Shown: piece by piece, positions 11,593 through 24,737 of the stretch
Numbering within the stretch: the stretch's first letter is position 1
How the letters are laid out: every line of letters begins with the position of its first letter
Source: Romanomermis culicivorax
Taxonomy: Eukaryota; Nematoda; Enoplea; Mermithida; Mermithidae
NCBI GenBank assembly: GCA_963922205.1
Contig: CAWUHX010000351.1
Location: forward strand, 232,428-296,427
Direction of reading: 5' to 3'
DNA length: 64,000 bases
The notes under the pieces: model-generated
The model's database searches: none
Seen by the model: only the letters and a program-made list of their open reading frames with translations
Told to the model about the DNA's origin: nothing
Position numbers and translations under genes: made by a program

Positions 11593-13454
11593 AATGTTCA
11601 TTGTTCATTTTTAAAATTGATGACGTTAATAATTTTTTTTGATGCAATTCGTTTTCATCATACACCAACATGTTGTATCAGCGTCAATCATACAGTTTTT
11701 TCATTTTATTTTCATCAAAGGCTGATTTTCGTTGGTTGTATTATACTTCATTGGTCAAAATTATTTTCGACAGAATGTTCTATATCCACTTTTCATACTG
11801 TAGCTCCTATAAAATTGAGTTTCAATAATTCATGTTTCTCATAATTTATCCACTTCACATAAGTAACATTCCTGCAAATACTCATTATTTCTGTGAAAAT
11901 TTCTGATTTTTTATGCTTTATTAAAACTTTGGAATCGTTTTACTCAAAATTGTTAAAAGTGGATATAGAACATTTTGTCATAACAGCGACGGTATGGAAG
12001 TGTTTCAGGTTTTGATCAGTGCTTTATGCCTCGTGACCTTTTAAATTCAATTGTCAAGTTTGAACATACAGCCTCAATAACCTGTTATGCACTGAATGTC
12101 TCATTCTGCCTCGGAAAACTCTTACACAACTAACTCAATGAATTTTCGAAATAACAGTAGAGTTTCATGGTCACACTTGCCTGGCGATTTTTCCGGAGAA
12201 CTCTTTTTGAGGGCAGAAATGCCAATTAAACACCAATGTCTACAGAAGATGCTACTGTATTCCGATTCATGACTAGTTTCATTTGTCCAAGCTTGCATCT
12301 TATGCGTGTGAAGGTTCTGCTAAACTTATTGATCCTTGCATTCAGGGCTTCCAAACCTTACTCGCTCAGTAGTCCCACTGTACCATGGCAGTGTGCGAAT
12401 TCTAGGATATGTCACACCAATAAATGGATCTATATGAATAGGATGGACGGTATTTTTCAGTTTCTAGTGGTCGAAAGAAACAGAGTTGTATTTGCGAATA
12501 CTTCAATTTTCAAACATATTGATGTAATTTTTCAGAACAATTTTAATGCACGGCTGTTTATTTTCAAACGAAAGAACTCCATTCATTTTGAAATGATAGA
12601 TGGAGCAATCTCACGAAAGTAAGTTCAATACAAAAGAAAACTAGTAAAGTTGCTACTGTGATCAAGGAAAAAGTTTTTTCATCAGTAAGAGTTCAATAAT
12701 CTCAGTGGTCAAAATTTCTTGAATTGAACTCAGGTATGCACGAGTGAATAAGAATGATATTTTTTTCAATAATTTTGGGTTGTCTCATTCACAATTCAAT
12801 TTTTCAGTTTTCTCTTCATCTATCATTTTGAATTAAAGTTCCTTTGGATATAGAGAAATCACACAATCAGCCAGAGTGCTGCGCTACCTATCAAATATAA
12901 TTGGAATTCAGAATTGTAACATCAGTATTATTACTCGTTTTCATCATATTGAAGTTGTATTCAAGCATACTCACAAAATTGTGTGAAACCTCATGTACCA
13001 CTGTGCACCGTAAAAAGTGATTCAAAAACATGGACAGAATTTGAACTATTCTCGATCGATCATTTGACGTCCATAAGCAGTAATGCACAGAGCTTCAGTC
13101 AACTTAATTGGACCATCCCCAGACAACATTTTGTGAATTTGATTCCCTATGAATACCGTAACCTGCTTTACTGTAGAAACATATTAATTGAGTCACCCAA
13201 AATGAATGATCATTTTCTATAATTCTGAATTTTTTGTTTTCCTGCATAGAATTTTCATTGATGACCATCATTATATTGGCCCTAAGAAGCATCACAGAAA
13301 CATGCAAAAAAGCTTTCCTGCAGGAATACTCGGCCTCTCTCTGCAAATTTTTGCGAACTAATCAAACCACGGAATGGGGATCGGGGTCACGCTGTTCATC
13401 TCATTTAGCATGCAATAAGAAAAACAAGTTCGCCAAAATCTGCATGCAGCATTA
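11593..13454. other. No gene seen
   Basis: AT-rich sequence without a supported gene. A short imperfect inverted pair (GAATGTTCTATATCCACTTTT near 11771, its complement near 11952) forms a possible hairpin and may be the ends of a small degraded element. Open frames of 65-128 codons (for example 12236-12622) show no domain or codon signature. Confidence 0.4.
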
Positions 13455-13789
13455 GGGGCCAACTATACTTCGCCGTACGACACCGTACGGTGCCATATGG
13501 CGCCGTACAGTGCCGTACCGCACGTAAGTATAGCAGCTACTTATCATCATGCACCGCGCGGCGCCGCACTGCACCCTACGGCGCCGTACGGCACGTAAGT
13601 ATAGCAGCTACTTATCATTTTCATTTACTTATTATCATTTACCACCGTACGGCAGGAAGTATAACAGCCACTCATCAGGCGCTGTACGCCATCGCACGGC
13701 GCCGTACGGCGCTTGTGGCGAAGTGTAGCAGCAAAATGAGGTGCCGTACGGCACCGTACGCCGCCGTACGGCGAAGTATAGTTGGCCCC
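13455..13789. mobile_element. GC-rich hairpin MITE with TTA target duplication
   Basis: The left end GGGGCCAACTATACTTCGCC and right end GGCGAAGTATAGTTGGCCCC are perfect inverted repeats of at least 25 bp. The 3-bp duplication TTA flanks both sides (13452-13454 and 13790-13792), as in PIF/Harbinger-type insertions. The interior is a run of self-complementary GCCGTACGGC units and repeated GTAAGTATAGCAGC phrases, far more GC-rich than its surroundings. It has no coding capacity. Confidence 0.85.
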
Positions 13790-13859
13790 TTACTCACCAA
13801 TAAATTTACCCCTATGGTACGCAAGTTAATTTATCTCCAAGTCATCCAAGCTGCTTTCT

Positions 13860-15850
13860 AAAGCAAGAACTGTAGCTCCTTAACCGTATTTGATTAGACT
13901 TTCTTGTTCTTTCAATTGACGTATTAATTTTCGATATGACTTCTGATCTCTACCACAAGTTTCCTGAGTTTCGACAATTTTGTCATTCAGTTTCAAAATG
14001 ATGGCCCGAACACTGTCTATTTCACGCCTGCAAACCGGACATTTGCAATGAGACAAATAAGATGCATTCGTGACTTCTTCATGGGTGAAAAGTAGTAGAC
14101 ACGTGGCATGATACCACTTCTAGCATTCATTGCAATAAATCCGCAATAATCTGCTCACATTTTCCAATTTATCACCATAGCAAATTGCCGAACATTTTTC
14201 TTCATGATGATCGTCATCGTGGTCGTAACCTATGTTAGAATAGGCTGTTGGACGAATTTTAAGGCTTTCTTCAGAGCTTTGAGTGTGCGGCGTTCTAATG
14301 TACTAATATTTTCTTTTTCTGAACTTTTACTGAACGTTCTTGTAAATTTTCAACAGCATGCTTCCTCTTGTCCGTTTCTTCTATTCCTAACTTACGTAGA
14401 TCATAACTAAGACATTCATCATACATCATTGACCACAGACTGGCAGCAATTCTTAACTGGAGGTGCACTGGATCAGCGATATTGCTGATTAGGTAGCCAA
14501 TGTCATGTCACAATATTGTTGAACAACTGGGCTGCATTTTTTATGGTGATCGATGCTTCAGAAAATGATTTTGCATGAAATAGAATATCCGGTAGGCTCC
14601 CATATACTGTCTCCTGGTAAATGATCTTTTCAAAGGTTGTATTTCAAAGATGTTTCAGATTGATGTGACAAAATAAACAAGGCTTCGCTGAGAAGGAACC
14701 CTGGTGGCCCATGATGTGGCTCAAAAAATTGCTATCACCAAATGAGAAAAATTCGATTTTTCTATTTTCTTCTCTATCATCACTTGGATAAGACAATCAC
14801 ATATCTTCAATTTCTTCAAATTCTTCGAAATAGAGCTGAAAGCTTCATTCGTGTTGTGGTATGAATTATTTCCTAAGTAACATCCGAATAAATGCAAGTT
14901 TATAATCCTGTGTGTGTGGATTCTCTACATTCAACAAATACAAAACAAGCTTTGTACTTGAACCACCCTTGTCGCCACCGTTTGCTAACCAAATTGAGTT
15001 ATTGAATCCTGCATGATTCACCAATTTTTGAGATCAGCAAATTTTTTTCCATGATTCTATTATAAATTTTTTTAATAATTTTACTCGTACACATGACATG
15101 ATATGTTATATGTTATATGAGCACAAGTTTTTCTATCATGAAGGCAAACTTTGGAATTAAATTGTTAGATTCTTCTCAGTAGACACTAACAGAACAGAAC
15201 AATGTAAGACCTTTGGTCATTGCAAAACAATGCTTGATCATTTTCATTTGGTACAAAGACAAATTGACTAAACTCGTAAACTCTAAAGTTTCTGATGATG
15301 TCAAACAAAATTCGTGATTGAGTCAGGTCATGGACAATTCTCGTTTTACCCATTCTATAATCTTTATTTGATTCCAATAATGACATAACTTCGCGAATTT
15401 TTCATACCATACTGTAAAGTTCTTTCAGATGCGAGCACACTCTTAGATCATGGAATGTGCAGGTATGATTAATACTCAGTCCTAAAGGATGAGCACAGAT
15501 TGGCACAATCTTTAGCACTCACTTTCACACTGAAACCTTGTTGGTCTGTAATTAGATTTATTTGTCGTTCGAATTTGCTGACCTGATGACTTGCAACTTT
15601 AATTTTTCCAATTTGGCTTTCTTCTAATAATCTTCATGGTTCTTGGCCATTGATAAATAAAATCTGTTTGTAAGTGCACTGCTTCTTTTTCCAATTTTCT
15701 CTTTTTGATTCTAATGGTTTCATTACTTCTGGATCCCCAATTTCAAAAGAAATTTGATTGATTTCACTATTTGCTCCGGGTTGGAACATTTTCAGTTGCG
15801 ATTGACTGCATATATTCGATGAGGTAGAAATGTCCAATGGCTCCATAGAA
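13860..15850 (-). pseudogene. Decayed transposon gene with a PHD-like zinc finger
   Basis: On the minus strand an open stretch (15846-15634) leads into degraded frames. One near 15000 reads NGGDKGGSSTKL, then HIMGHQGSFSAKPCLFCHIN near 14700. Near the 3' end is a C4HC3-like finger: KCSAIC, IYCNEC, KWYHATC, CKCPVC (about 14180-13990). Its IYCNEC is followed by a TAG where a sense codon would be expected. The DKGG-STKL block and a downstream Cys/His finger occur together in several animal transposon-encoded proteins, so I read this as a dead transposon gene and not a host chromatin reader. Many stops and shifts are present. Confidence 0.5.
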
Positions 15851-16058
15851 AAGATTAGGCAGTTCGCCGTAGTGGGCTTACTACTGTGACCAATGAGGAA
15901 AACTTTCTTACCTACCCCGACAGAAAAGTTTTTCGAATAATCTAGTCAAATGCATTTATGGATCCACACATTTCTATCAAAATCAAAATTGGAAAAGCTT
16001 TATGATATTGTTCCTTCGATTTTGGTTCCCGAGCGATGATTCATATTTTTTCGTCATA
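15851..16058. other. Short spacer, no gene seen
   Basis: AT-rich sequence between the transposon remnant and the palindromic MITE. Nothing recognisable. Confidence 0.3.
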
Positions 16059-16291
16059 AGGGCCATTTATACTTGCCTTTTTCGACGCAATGGAATGGGA
16101 CGGATCGTCAACAGCTTTAAAGGTTCGGGCTGAAAATCCACTTTCGGTCGGAAAGGACAACTGCAATTTTTCGGAAAATGACCGATGCTAACGTCCAACC
16201 GAACCGAACGGAAACTCCCGTTCCCTTCGGTTACATTCCCACGATTGCATTCCATTCCGTTCCGTCGAAAAAGGCAAGTATAAATGGGCCT
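16059..16291. mobile_element. Palindromic MITE (reference copy of its family)
   Basis: The ends AGGGCCATTTATACTTGCC and GGCAAGTATAAATGGGCCT are inverted, and the match extends through CTTTTTCGACG on each side (about 29 bp, one mismatch). The trinucleotide ATA flanks both ends (16056-16058 and 16292-16294). The interior can also largely fold on itself. Relatives lie at 1349-1551, 16988-17213 and, truncated, at 43738-43890. Confidence 0.8.
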
Positions 16292-16987
16292 ATAGTTTTC
16301 CACTCTTCGAAAATTGTGCGTCAAATCGAGACAACTATTTTGTTGTCACCGCATTCCATTCTTAAATGTGCTTTTTGAAAAATTAAAATGATCAATGCAT
16401 TGTTATTATAGTCCGCTTGCTCTTCATAAAAGCATGAGCAGTTTGGCCTACAATTTTGTAAAAATTGCTTTGACCGCCTGAATAGAAAATTCAAAAAAGT
16501 ATTTTCCATATGATGGGATTAAAATCTGCCGTAGATTTGTACCAAACTGGATTATAACTTACCTCGCGCTTCGACCTGTTTCCATTCATTTTTTCATGCA
16601 AGATTTGATATCCATTATGTAAGATTATTTACCGTAATATACTAAAAGTATTGTAAGGATAAAACGATGAATACGTTTTGAGAATTCAATGCAGTTTCAG
16701 AATGCTCGGTGATCAAATACAATTATTGTTAAACATGATGCACGACGTAGATTCATCAGCAGACAGTAAAACTCGTTGCAATGTTGCCAGTAGGAAATGA
16801 AAAATATTTCGTATAGTTACATTTATCTCACCTAAGAGCAACCAATTTCAGAATACAATAGTAAATTTTGCAATTTATCTATTGTGTTGCGATATTTGAA
16901 TATCAGTTGCAAACAATAATTCCTAGAATAAACGAAAGAGCGTCCGAAAGAGAGTTAAATTTGGAAAAACTCGCCATCGCCACAGTG

Positions 16988-17213
16988 AAGGGTCATTCAT
17001 ACGTGCCTTTTTCGACGAACGGAACGGATAGCCAAGAGCTTGAAACGTTCAGCCTGAAAATCCACTTTCGATCGGAAAGGATAACTGCACAATTTTCTGG
17101 AAAATAGTAACCTTCAACCGATCCGAATGGAACGAAAATTTCTGTTTCGTTCGATAACGTTGTCGATTGCATTCCGTTCCGTCGGAAAAGGCAAGTATAA
17201 ATAGCTCTTAAGC
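16988..17213. mobile_element. Second copy of the palindromic MITE
   Basis: It starts AAGGGTCATTCATACGTGCC and ends GGCAAGTATAAATAGCTCTT, with matching CTTTTTCGACG/GTCGGAAAAGG inner arms. It is about 0.7 kb downstream of the copy at 16059 and more diverged. The interior shares AAATCCACTTTCG and GGAAAGGA with that copy. Confidence 0.65.
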
Positions 17214-17479
17214 ATCTGTTACAGCTCTCAAACTGTGGGCAGATCAAAACATATGACTTTCTATATCTTTCTATATATGACTTGTACGATTAACTTACGT
17301 TCAAAATGTTAAAAACGTTACACCAAGTGCATTTTACACTACGATGCCACATTTGAATCGCCTATTTCTTTTCGTGACTTATCAGGAGCGATTAATAAGT
17401 ACAAAACGTTGTTTGAGCAGATAGGATCGAGAATTTATCACTGTATGCCGACTAATTCCCCTGCAGTGCACTGTTCTTT

Positions 17480-19370
17480 TTCCACATTTGCAACAACCTT
17501 TTTTTTGTGCACGGCACCGTTTTTTTCCTCGAAGATTTTTTTCACATGACAACCGGACCCAAAATTTTTTTCCTCATTTTCCAAAAATTTTCCACATTTT
17601 TAAAAACGCTTATAATGTGGCTACGGACGGATGCTTTTTTATGCATTTTAGGAGCATTACCCAAGCATTTTGTTGTATTTGTAGTCAGAAACCTGCAAAG
17701 ATGAGGAAAAAAATTGAGAAAATTCTGGCTATGTTAGTCAAAATGAGCTCATGAAGAATATATTGGTGTTCTATAGGAGCGGATAAAGTAAATTAACGAT
17801 AGAGTTCTCATGAATTTATCCGCTATCAACATTTCTGTGATTCCGATTAGAATCATCTATAACTTTATTTAGTTTTTGGTCCGGCGCGGAGCGCCGGAAA
17901 AATTTCCGGATTTTCACTTTCTAAAACGCTGGAAAATGAACCTTCATAACGTTGGCAAATAAATTAAAATCAGACTGATGAAGTGTAACTTGCTCTCCAT
18001 TCCGGCGCCAAGCGCCGGAAAAATTTTCGGGTTTTTATATTCTAAAACGCTGAAGTGAAAAATAAATCTCTCCAACAGATAATTCGTGAACAAAAGTTTT
18101 AAAATCGCAGTCTAGAATGATGTCTTCAATTTCCACCTTCAATAAACGCAAAAGTTCAGATTGCAAACGTTTAAAAAATTCCAATCATCGAGAGAAAAAA
18201 TTGAGAGAATTGATGAAAAATCTCTATTTTCGGCGACATAATTGACTGTGAACGATTAGAAAATGAAACGAGCTAACTTGATTGATAGAAACTGTTGAGC
18301 ATTAATTAGTAAGTCGAAGTAGATATGCTAACGGCTGCGCCTGATAGAATATAGTTATCACTATACCCATGACCGGCGCGAAGCGCCGGAAAATTTTGAG
18401 ATTTTGACCTTCTAAAGTCCACCAAAACGCATCTTTTCGGTTTGGAGTTCCCCTAAATTTTTTCCACAATGAGAACCATACCCAAAATTTTTTTCCTCAT
18501 TTCGAATTTTTTTTACTCAAAAGACCCTATTTGAGGAAAAAAACGGTAGCACGGACATTTGTGCCAATTGGCGCAAGAGGCTGAAAAAATTTGTGCCAAT
18601 GGCACAAAAAATTTTTTTCTACCAGAAACATACTGAAAACTGCAGAACAGTTCTGTGCCAAAAAAGTTTGATGGAAAGTTAACGTTTAAAACGCATTAAT
18701 TTTTTGTAAAAATCGCGCTCAACCTATTTTTCAGCTAAACCACGTCAGTCAGATAAGGAAAACAGTGCAAGAAAGTGCTTTACGACCACTCTAAAAGAAA
18801 TGGAATGCTGACTAAATTCTAAAAAGTCTAGAATTGTTCAGGAAGTTCAAATTGATTCATTTTTCGAATTCGACTATGAATATGAATTATCTATATATAT
18901 ATATTTAACAACAACGTAAAGACTAGGGAAAATAAAGTCGAAAATTGTGTAAATTTTCGGTCGAAATATTGTACAATTACCAACGGTATCGATTTTTCTA
19001 TCTGAATCAATCAAACACAAAAAGTAAGAATTTCAGTTTTGAATCCAAATTTGACTGAATTAACAGATAATATTCAAAATTTCTTCTCATTCATCAGTCA
19101 TTGACAGCCTATAAAATTTGCTGCAACGATACTAATTTGCTGCAACGATACCACTGTTGGAAGAGAAATCGTTCGCTTTCGGGTCAAATATAGGGATAGG
19201 AATATTATATTCATGAAAGTTTCTGCGTTTTCACCCCTAAAACGTCTAAAAATCAAGGAAATTTAATATTTGACCAGCCAATAATTTTGTGCCAATTGAC
19301 ACAAGCGCTCAAAATTTTTTGTGCCATTCCAAATTTTTTTGTGCCAAAAACCATGTTTTGGCACAAAAAA
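17480..19370. repeat. Mosaic of AT-rich repeats with palindromic GGCGC cores
   Basis: No gene. CCGGCGC-(3 nt)-GCGCCGG palindromes occur near 17881, 18001 and 18371, always next to AAAATTTT-type and TTTTGA(C/T)CTTCTAAA phrases. The block at about 17504-18420 recurs in direct orientation at 28660-29350 with an internal deletion. A second self-complementary phrase, GTGCCAATTGGCRC, occurs near 18570, 19290 and 24110. About 18960-19130 has relatives at 27110-27280 (direct) and 32150-32330 (inverted). Confidence 0.6.
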
Positions 19371-20270
19371 ACACTGTTTGCACTATAATGTGGAAACAAA
19401 ATCTGGAATGTGGAAAAAATTTTTGAGGTCTTTTCACAAATGTGGAAAAAACATTTTGGGTTTTCATATTGAAAAGATGCCTTTTGGTGCATTTTAGGAG
19501 GTCCAAATCTCAAAATTTTCCGGCGCTTGGCGCCGGTAATAACTTTAATAATCATTATTATTATTTATTACCAAGCTCAGGCGCGGCTTTTAGCATGTCT
19601 ACCTTCACTTACCATTTTATCTTCAATAGTTTTCATCATCTTAAACGTATTATTTAATGTTTAATGAGCGATCTTGCATATTATATCTCTATATTTAATG
19701 AAGATCTGCATTTTTTCCTTCATAGATTTTTTTGGGAAAGATCAACACGTCAACTTTCTCAACTTTTTGAGGCGTTTGTTCTTTTCTTAACGTAAATTCA
19801 ATTCAAAAGCTTCATGGAAGAATTTTCGGAAAATTTCTACACTTCTGACTCATTGATTTTCGGCTTGATTTATGAAAGGTTACGAACAAATTAATGGTTT
19901 TAAAATTTTTCGAATGATAAATTTCTAGAAATTTCATTTGTGGAAAGAAGTTCGTGGAAAAAAACAGTGGTTCCATGTTTTTTTTTCCACCGTACTTTTT
20001 TCCACATATGTGGAAGGAGGTCAAATTTTTTTCCTACATGTGTAAAAATTTTTTCTTGGTCTTAAAATCCTCGTTTTTTCGCTTGAAAATGCTCATAAAC
20101 GCTTTATTTAAGTGTTTTTTAGCTTTTTAAACGATTCTCATAATCATTCTGATCATATATCTAGAAAAAAGATTTAAATTTTGTGTTCAAAAATCGTAAT
20201 TTCTAGAAATTTATCATTCGAAAAATTTTAAAACCATGAAATGAAAAATATTTTGCTATTTGTTCGTAAC

Positions 20271-23023
20271 CAGGGTTGGAAAAAAACCTATTTTCAAAAC
20301 TTCAAATTTTGGTTTTTATGGGTTTAATCAGGGTTTTTTTTAATTTCAGAATTGTGGATACGAATTAAGTACAAAACGGAAGCAAATGTAATGTCTCTTA
20401 AGTTTCATTCTCCATAAAGCAAAACATTTTCAGATCATTTTTCCTGATTTTAAGCAAAAATACACGGATTCGCAGTTTTTTTCCTCAATCGACTATTTTT
20501 GAGGAACTTTTTTTGAAATTAAGGAAAATTTTTTTGTTCTTTGGCACCAATTTGAGGAAATTTTTTTTGACTGTTTCCTGTTCGGAGGTGCATTTTACGC
20601 GTTATTAAATTGAAAATTGTTGAAATTTTCCGGCGCTTCGCGCCGGCTTATAATTATTCAATAATTTTTCTAATTCCAATGCGCGGTTAGAAAATGTCAT
20701 TCTAGCTAATGCTTGTAGCTTTTAATTATCAAGATATTATGAACAAATGTTCGATCCTGTGGTTTTTTTTGAAAATTTGACGGAAAGAAAGATTTTTCTC
20801 GGTTATTTTCCTAAAGTCTTTTTGCGGTCTTTAAGAAGATTTTGACATTTGTGTGAGTGATTAAAACAATTTGAGTTCAAGTGGAATTTCTTGCTCGTTG
20901 AAGAATCAAAGTTCTCAGTTGCTTTCCTAGTTTTGAATTGTAGTCTGCTTGACTGAAAATTCATTGAATTCACTAAAAAATTAAATCTTCTGTCTAGGAA
21001 ATAAAAAATGAAAAGGTTCATTTTCCAGTGTTCTAGAATATCAAAATCCCAGAAAAATTTTCGGCGCTAGGCGCCGAACAAGTCACCCATACCAATCTTT
21101 TCATTTTCTCTTCAAAACTCAGAAAATTTGGTTTTAAAAGCCTTAAACCGACGCGAATCAAATGAAATAGAAGAAAACTAGCTTTTGGTGGTTTTCCAAT
21201 AAAATTAAATTGAGCTAATTTATTGGTTTTAAGGTGAACAACTAAAAATTTATCTGTGCAACCAAAATTTTCCCCCAAGTTGCACATTGGAACCTGGCCT
21301 TCGCAGAAAAAAAGCTCTGTGGTCAAGTTCATACCTTTATGTCCGATTGTCAGCTGTTCAGAATCAGTTTTAAAATTTTACTTTTCATATTGATACGTGG
21401 AATATGTTACCTAGTCATGTTACAATAGCTGTTAATGTTCATGTATTTAAAAAACGATGCATTGCGTTTTTGAGCTTATATACGCGCGATACTAATCGCC
21501 TCTAAGTTCGTGATAATATTATTTTCTTTATTTTTTTCTGAATTTATTTTTTCTAATGACGAAAAAAATTGTTATCTTTTTATCAAACTTTACTGTTTGA
21601 TTTATTTGTTCTGTCAAAATTAGTAGTTGTTTTATGTCGTCAAAGAAATATAAGAAATAAAGGTTATGCCGTTGAATTATTCTCTTGCTTGGGTCATGTA
21701 AACTCACTTAAATGTTTATTTACAAGCAGTTCGTATAGTTCGAAACTTTTTGTAGAAAAAATGTCGGTTTTTTGGCGGAATAAGATGCAAGTTAATGAGA
21801 CACGTTTAAAAAACACATCAGAAATGATTTTGAGCGATTTTTAAGCAAGGGAACTAAAAAAATGATTTTTTCTCGTGAGGAAAAAATTTTTGGGGTTTTT
21901 CCTCAAATGGAGCAAAAAGTTTTGATCAAAAAAAAAAACACTGCACAGATTTCTATCATAAAAATAAAATCATATACTAATGCACCGTCAAAAAAATTTT
22001 TGGCATTAAGTTTTATGAAGATTAGTTTTTTGACTGACGCAGATGACAATCGATTATGCAACTTGGTGTTAACAAAGCCAAATGTTGAAAAATTACGCTC
22101 TAATGACGCAGTAGACACCAAAATAGACAACACCTGATTATAACATGACAAAAAGATTTCGCTTGCTTAGTCTTAAAAAACGTACTCTCAAGGCAATTTT
22201 TTCGAACGAAGATCACGTTTTGCCTTCTGTCAACCAATATTGCATAGCAGATTTTTGGTCACTCTCTAGCATTTTGTAACGAAACGTATTTTTTCTTCGT
22301 CTTCAATTGCCGAGATCTTTAACTCATTGAGTTGCTTGTAAATTGTGACTTTGAATGGTGGAAAAAGTTTGATGTTTCTTTCTTCAACATTCATACTGCT
22401 TACAGCCATTCAACCCGCATACTTGGCGGTTCATTTTCAGCCCATTTTTCGACCCAAAAAGCCGTCAGCTGCCTCTTTTTCCAGTGGGTCTGCTGTTCAA
22501 GTCAGCTTACGAAATGCTAATGGCTGTGAGCAGTAGGTATAGCAAAAACTTTAGCAGCACTAGCACTGCTCATAAGTGCTCAGGACACATGAGCACTAAA
22601 ATCTGCCTAATATTCAGATAAACTACCGAATCAAATCAACTTCAGCCAAAATACAATTCAAACATAAGTTAAATTTATTGAATATGAATCTCAAGCTTTT
22701 CGATTAGAATAACTCAACTCAAAAGAACAGTCATAGGAACCGAATCGAATAGCACTAAAAAGTCTCCTGAATTGAAAATTTGCGATAGCATTTGATTTGT
22801 TTGTTGTGTTGTGTGATCTCATCTCAAATCTATTGTCATGTCAGTGCTGAAAAGACTGCGTTGCAGTAACCAAAGTTAGCTCAACTCTCAAATTGATTGT
22901 TAAATCAGGAAGAAATTTGTATTCCTGAGAACATTATGAAAAAACGAATTTTTTTCTCAAGAAACCCTAAAACCCAGAAATGTCTAATTTTTCAACTCAA
23001 AAACCCAATGTCCGCCAACCCTG
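20271..23023. mobile_element. hAT-type element, no intact transposase
   Basis: An exact 8-bp duplication TTCGTAAC flanks it (20263-20270 and 23024-23031), and the ends CAGGGTTGG and CCAACCCTG are perfectly inverted. Both fit the hAT superfamily. The interior is AT-rich without a recognisable transposase and contains two GGCGC palindromes (near 20632 and 21062). A short frame at about 21385-21505 (IDTWNMLPSHV, then FKKRCIAF) resembles the C-terminal end of non-LTR retrotransposon RT domains. Confidence 0.8.
21385..21505 (+). pseudogene. Possible fragment of a non-LTR retrotransposon RT C-terminus
   Basis: The plus-strand frame reads TWNMLPSHV, followed about ten residues later by VFKKR. This resembles the W-N-x-LP...FK-x-R motif common at the end of LINE RT domains. 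It is only about 40 codons long and lies inside the hAT element. The match is weak and could be chance. Confidence 0.25.
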
Positions 23024-23525
23024 TTCGTAACCTTTCATAAATTTGGCCGAAAACCTGTGAGTCAGAAGCGTAGAAATTTTCCAAAAATACTTTTGAATTT
23101 CTTTTGAATTGAATTTATGTTAAGAAAAGAACAAACGCTTCAAAAAGTTGAGAAAGTTGACGTGTTGATCTTTTTCAAAAAATCTATGAAGGAAAAAATG
23201 CGGATCTTCGTTGAATATAAAGATATAATATGCAAGGTTGCCAATTAAACATGAAATAATACGTTTAAGATGATGAAAACTATTCAAGATTAAATCGTAA
23301 GTGAAGGTAGACATGCTAAAAGCCGTGCCTGAGCTTGGTAATAAATAATAATGATTATTGAAGTTGAAATTTTGAGATTTGGACCTCCTAAAATGCACCA
23401 AAATGCATCTTTTCAATATGAAAAACCCAAATTTTTCTTCCATATTTGTGAAAAGACCTCAAAAATTTTTTCCACATTCCAGATTTTTTTTCACATTATA
23501 GTGCAAATGTGTAAAAAACAGTGGT

Positions 23526-24729
23526 TCCACTCAGTTTTTTTTCTTTGATCGACCACGACCATTTCTGAAGAACTGTTTTGAAATTGAGGAGAATTTTTTT
23601 GTGCTTATTCATCACTTTGAAGAAAAGCTTATTGATTGCAGAAAATTTTAAATGTAAAAAAATTTAGGGGGGAGTTCCCTCCCTTCTCCCTCTAAATACT
23701 AAATAAAGCCTTTGTGCCTAAGTATGTATGTCTTTTTTACTAACCCATTATTTATATTCCCAGTTATCATTTATTTTTGCAATAATTTATTTGTTGTTTT
23801 TTCATCGACATACTCAAATAAAACATTATTATTATATTATTATCATTTATAAGCAGGTCATAGCTCGAAACTTTGTGCAAAAAAGTCGGTTTTGTGATGG
23901 AATAAGATGTAAGTTAATGAGAAATAATCAAAAAACTCATCAGAAATGAAAAACTCATCAGAAATGATTTTTAAGCAAAGAAACTAAAAAAATTAAGTTT
24001 TCCTCATGAGAAAAAAATTGGGGGTTTTTCTTTAAATAGGGCAAAAAGTTTTTGGCAAAAAACAATGGTTTCATCTCTAAAATAGTGTTTTTGTGCAGGG
24101 ACATTTGTGCCAATTGGCACAAGAGGTCAAAAAAAAATTTGCCAATGGCACAAAAAAGATTTTCTGCTAGAAATCAGACTGCCCCATGGGGAGGGATATG
24201 AAGGGGGTGTCACCCCTACCGAAAGTCCTACAAATTAATCACTGGTTGCCTGATTTTGAGACAAATAAAGTGTTTAGTGGACGTTTAGCTTACACTACCC
24301 CCGCAAATTCAACTTTACTCTTACCTGAAAATCTGACCTTGGGAACCTCTGCTGGAAATGTATTGAAAACTGCAAAAACGTTTCAGACCGAAAGTTTGAT
24401 GAAAATTTACTGAATTTGAGCTAACGTTAGGTTTAACACAGCAATTATGGAAAGATCGTGCCCAACCTGATTTTCAACTGACCACGTCAGTGAGATGAGA
24501 AAAAAACTTGGCAAGAAAACGGTTTATGACTGAAAAAGAAATGGGGTGGTGCGAAAATTTGAATAAGTCGTTCATGAAGTTCGTGTTTCAATTTAATTTT
24601 CGGCTACGTATGAGTATCTTTCTAAAAACGATGTAAAAACTGCGGAGATAATCAAATCGAAAATTGTGTAATTTTGTTGCAAGACGAGTGTTACGATAAT
24701 ATTATAATAATACAAAGTTCTGATGGTGG
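23526..24729. repeat. AT-rich repeat tract; no gene
   Basis: No supported ORF. The segment 24181-24360 (starting GCCCCATGGGGAGGG) recurs in direct orientation at about 32618-32810. GTGCCAATTGGCAC occurs near 24110. The stretch 23860-24060 resembles 21730-21900. Confidence 0.5.
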
Positions 24730-24737
24730 ATAGTTCG

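Larger units (their letters stand above)
19371..23525. repeat. Large inverted repeat (foldback-like), right arm split by a hAT element
   Basis: The left arm (about 19371-19930) is inverted and repeated in two pieces: 20203-20270 and 23032-23525. The two pieces become contiguous once the element at 20271-23023 and one target duplicate are removed. Each arm is then about 0.55 kb with a spacer of about 270 bp (19931-20202). Matching phrases include CACGTCAACTTTCTCAAC and TTTCTAGAAATTTATCATTC with their complements. No coding frame is conserved in the arms. Confidence 0.7.

Noticed and set aside
13990-14180. PHD-like finger as part of a host chromatin gene near WDR5
   Set aside because: It lies downstream of transposon-type blocks in the same orientation and is broken by stops, so it is better read as a transposon protein remnant.
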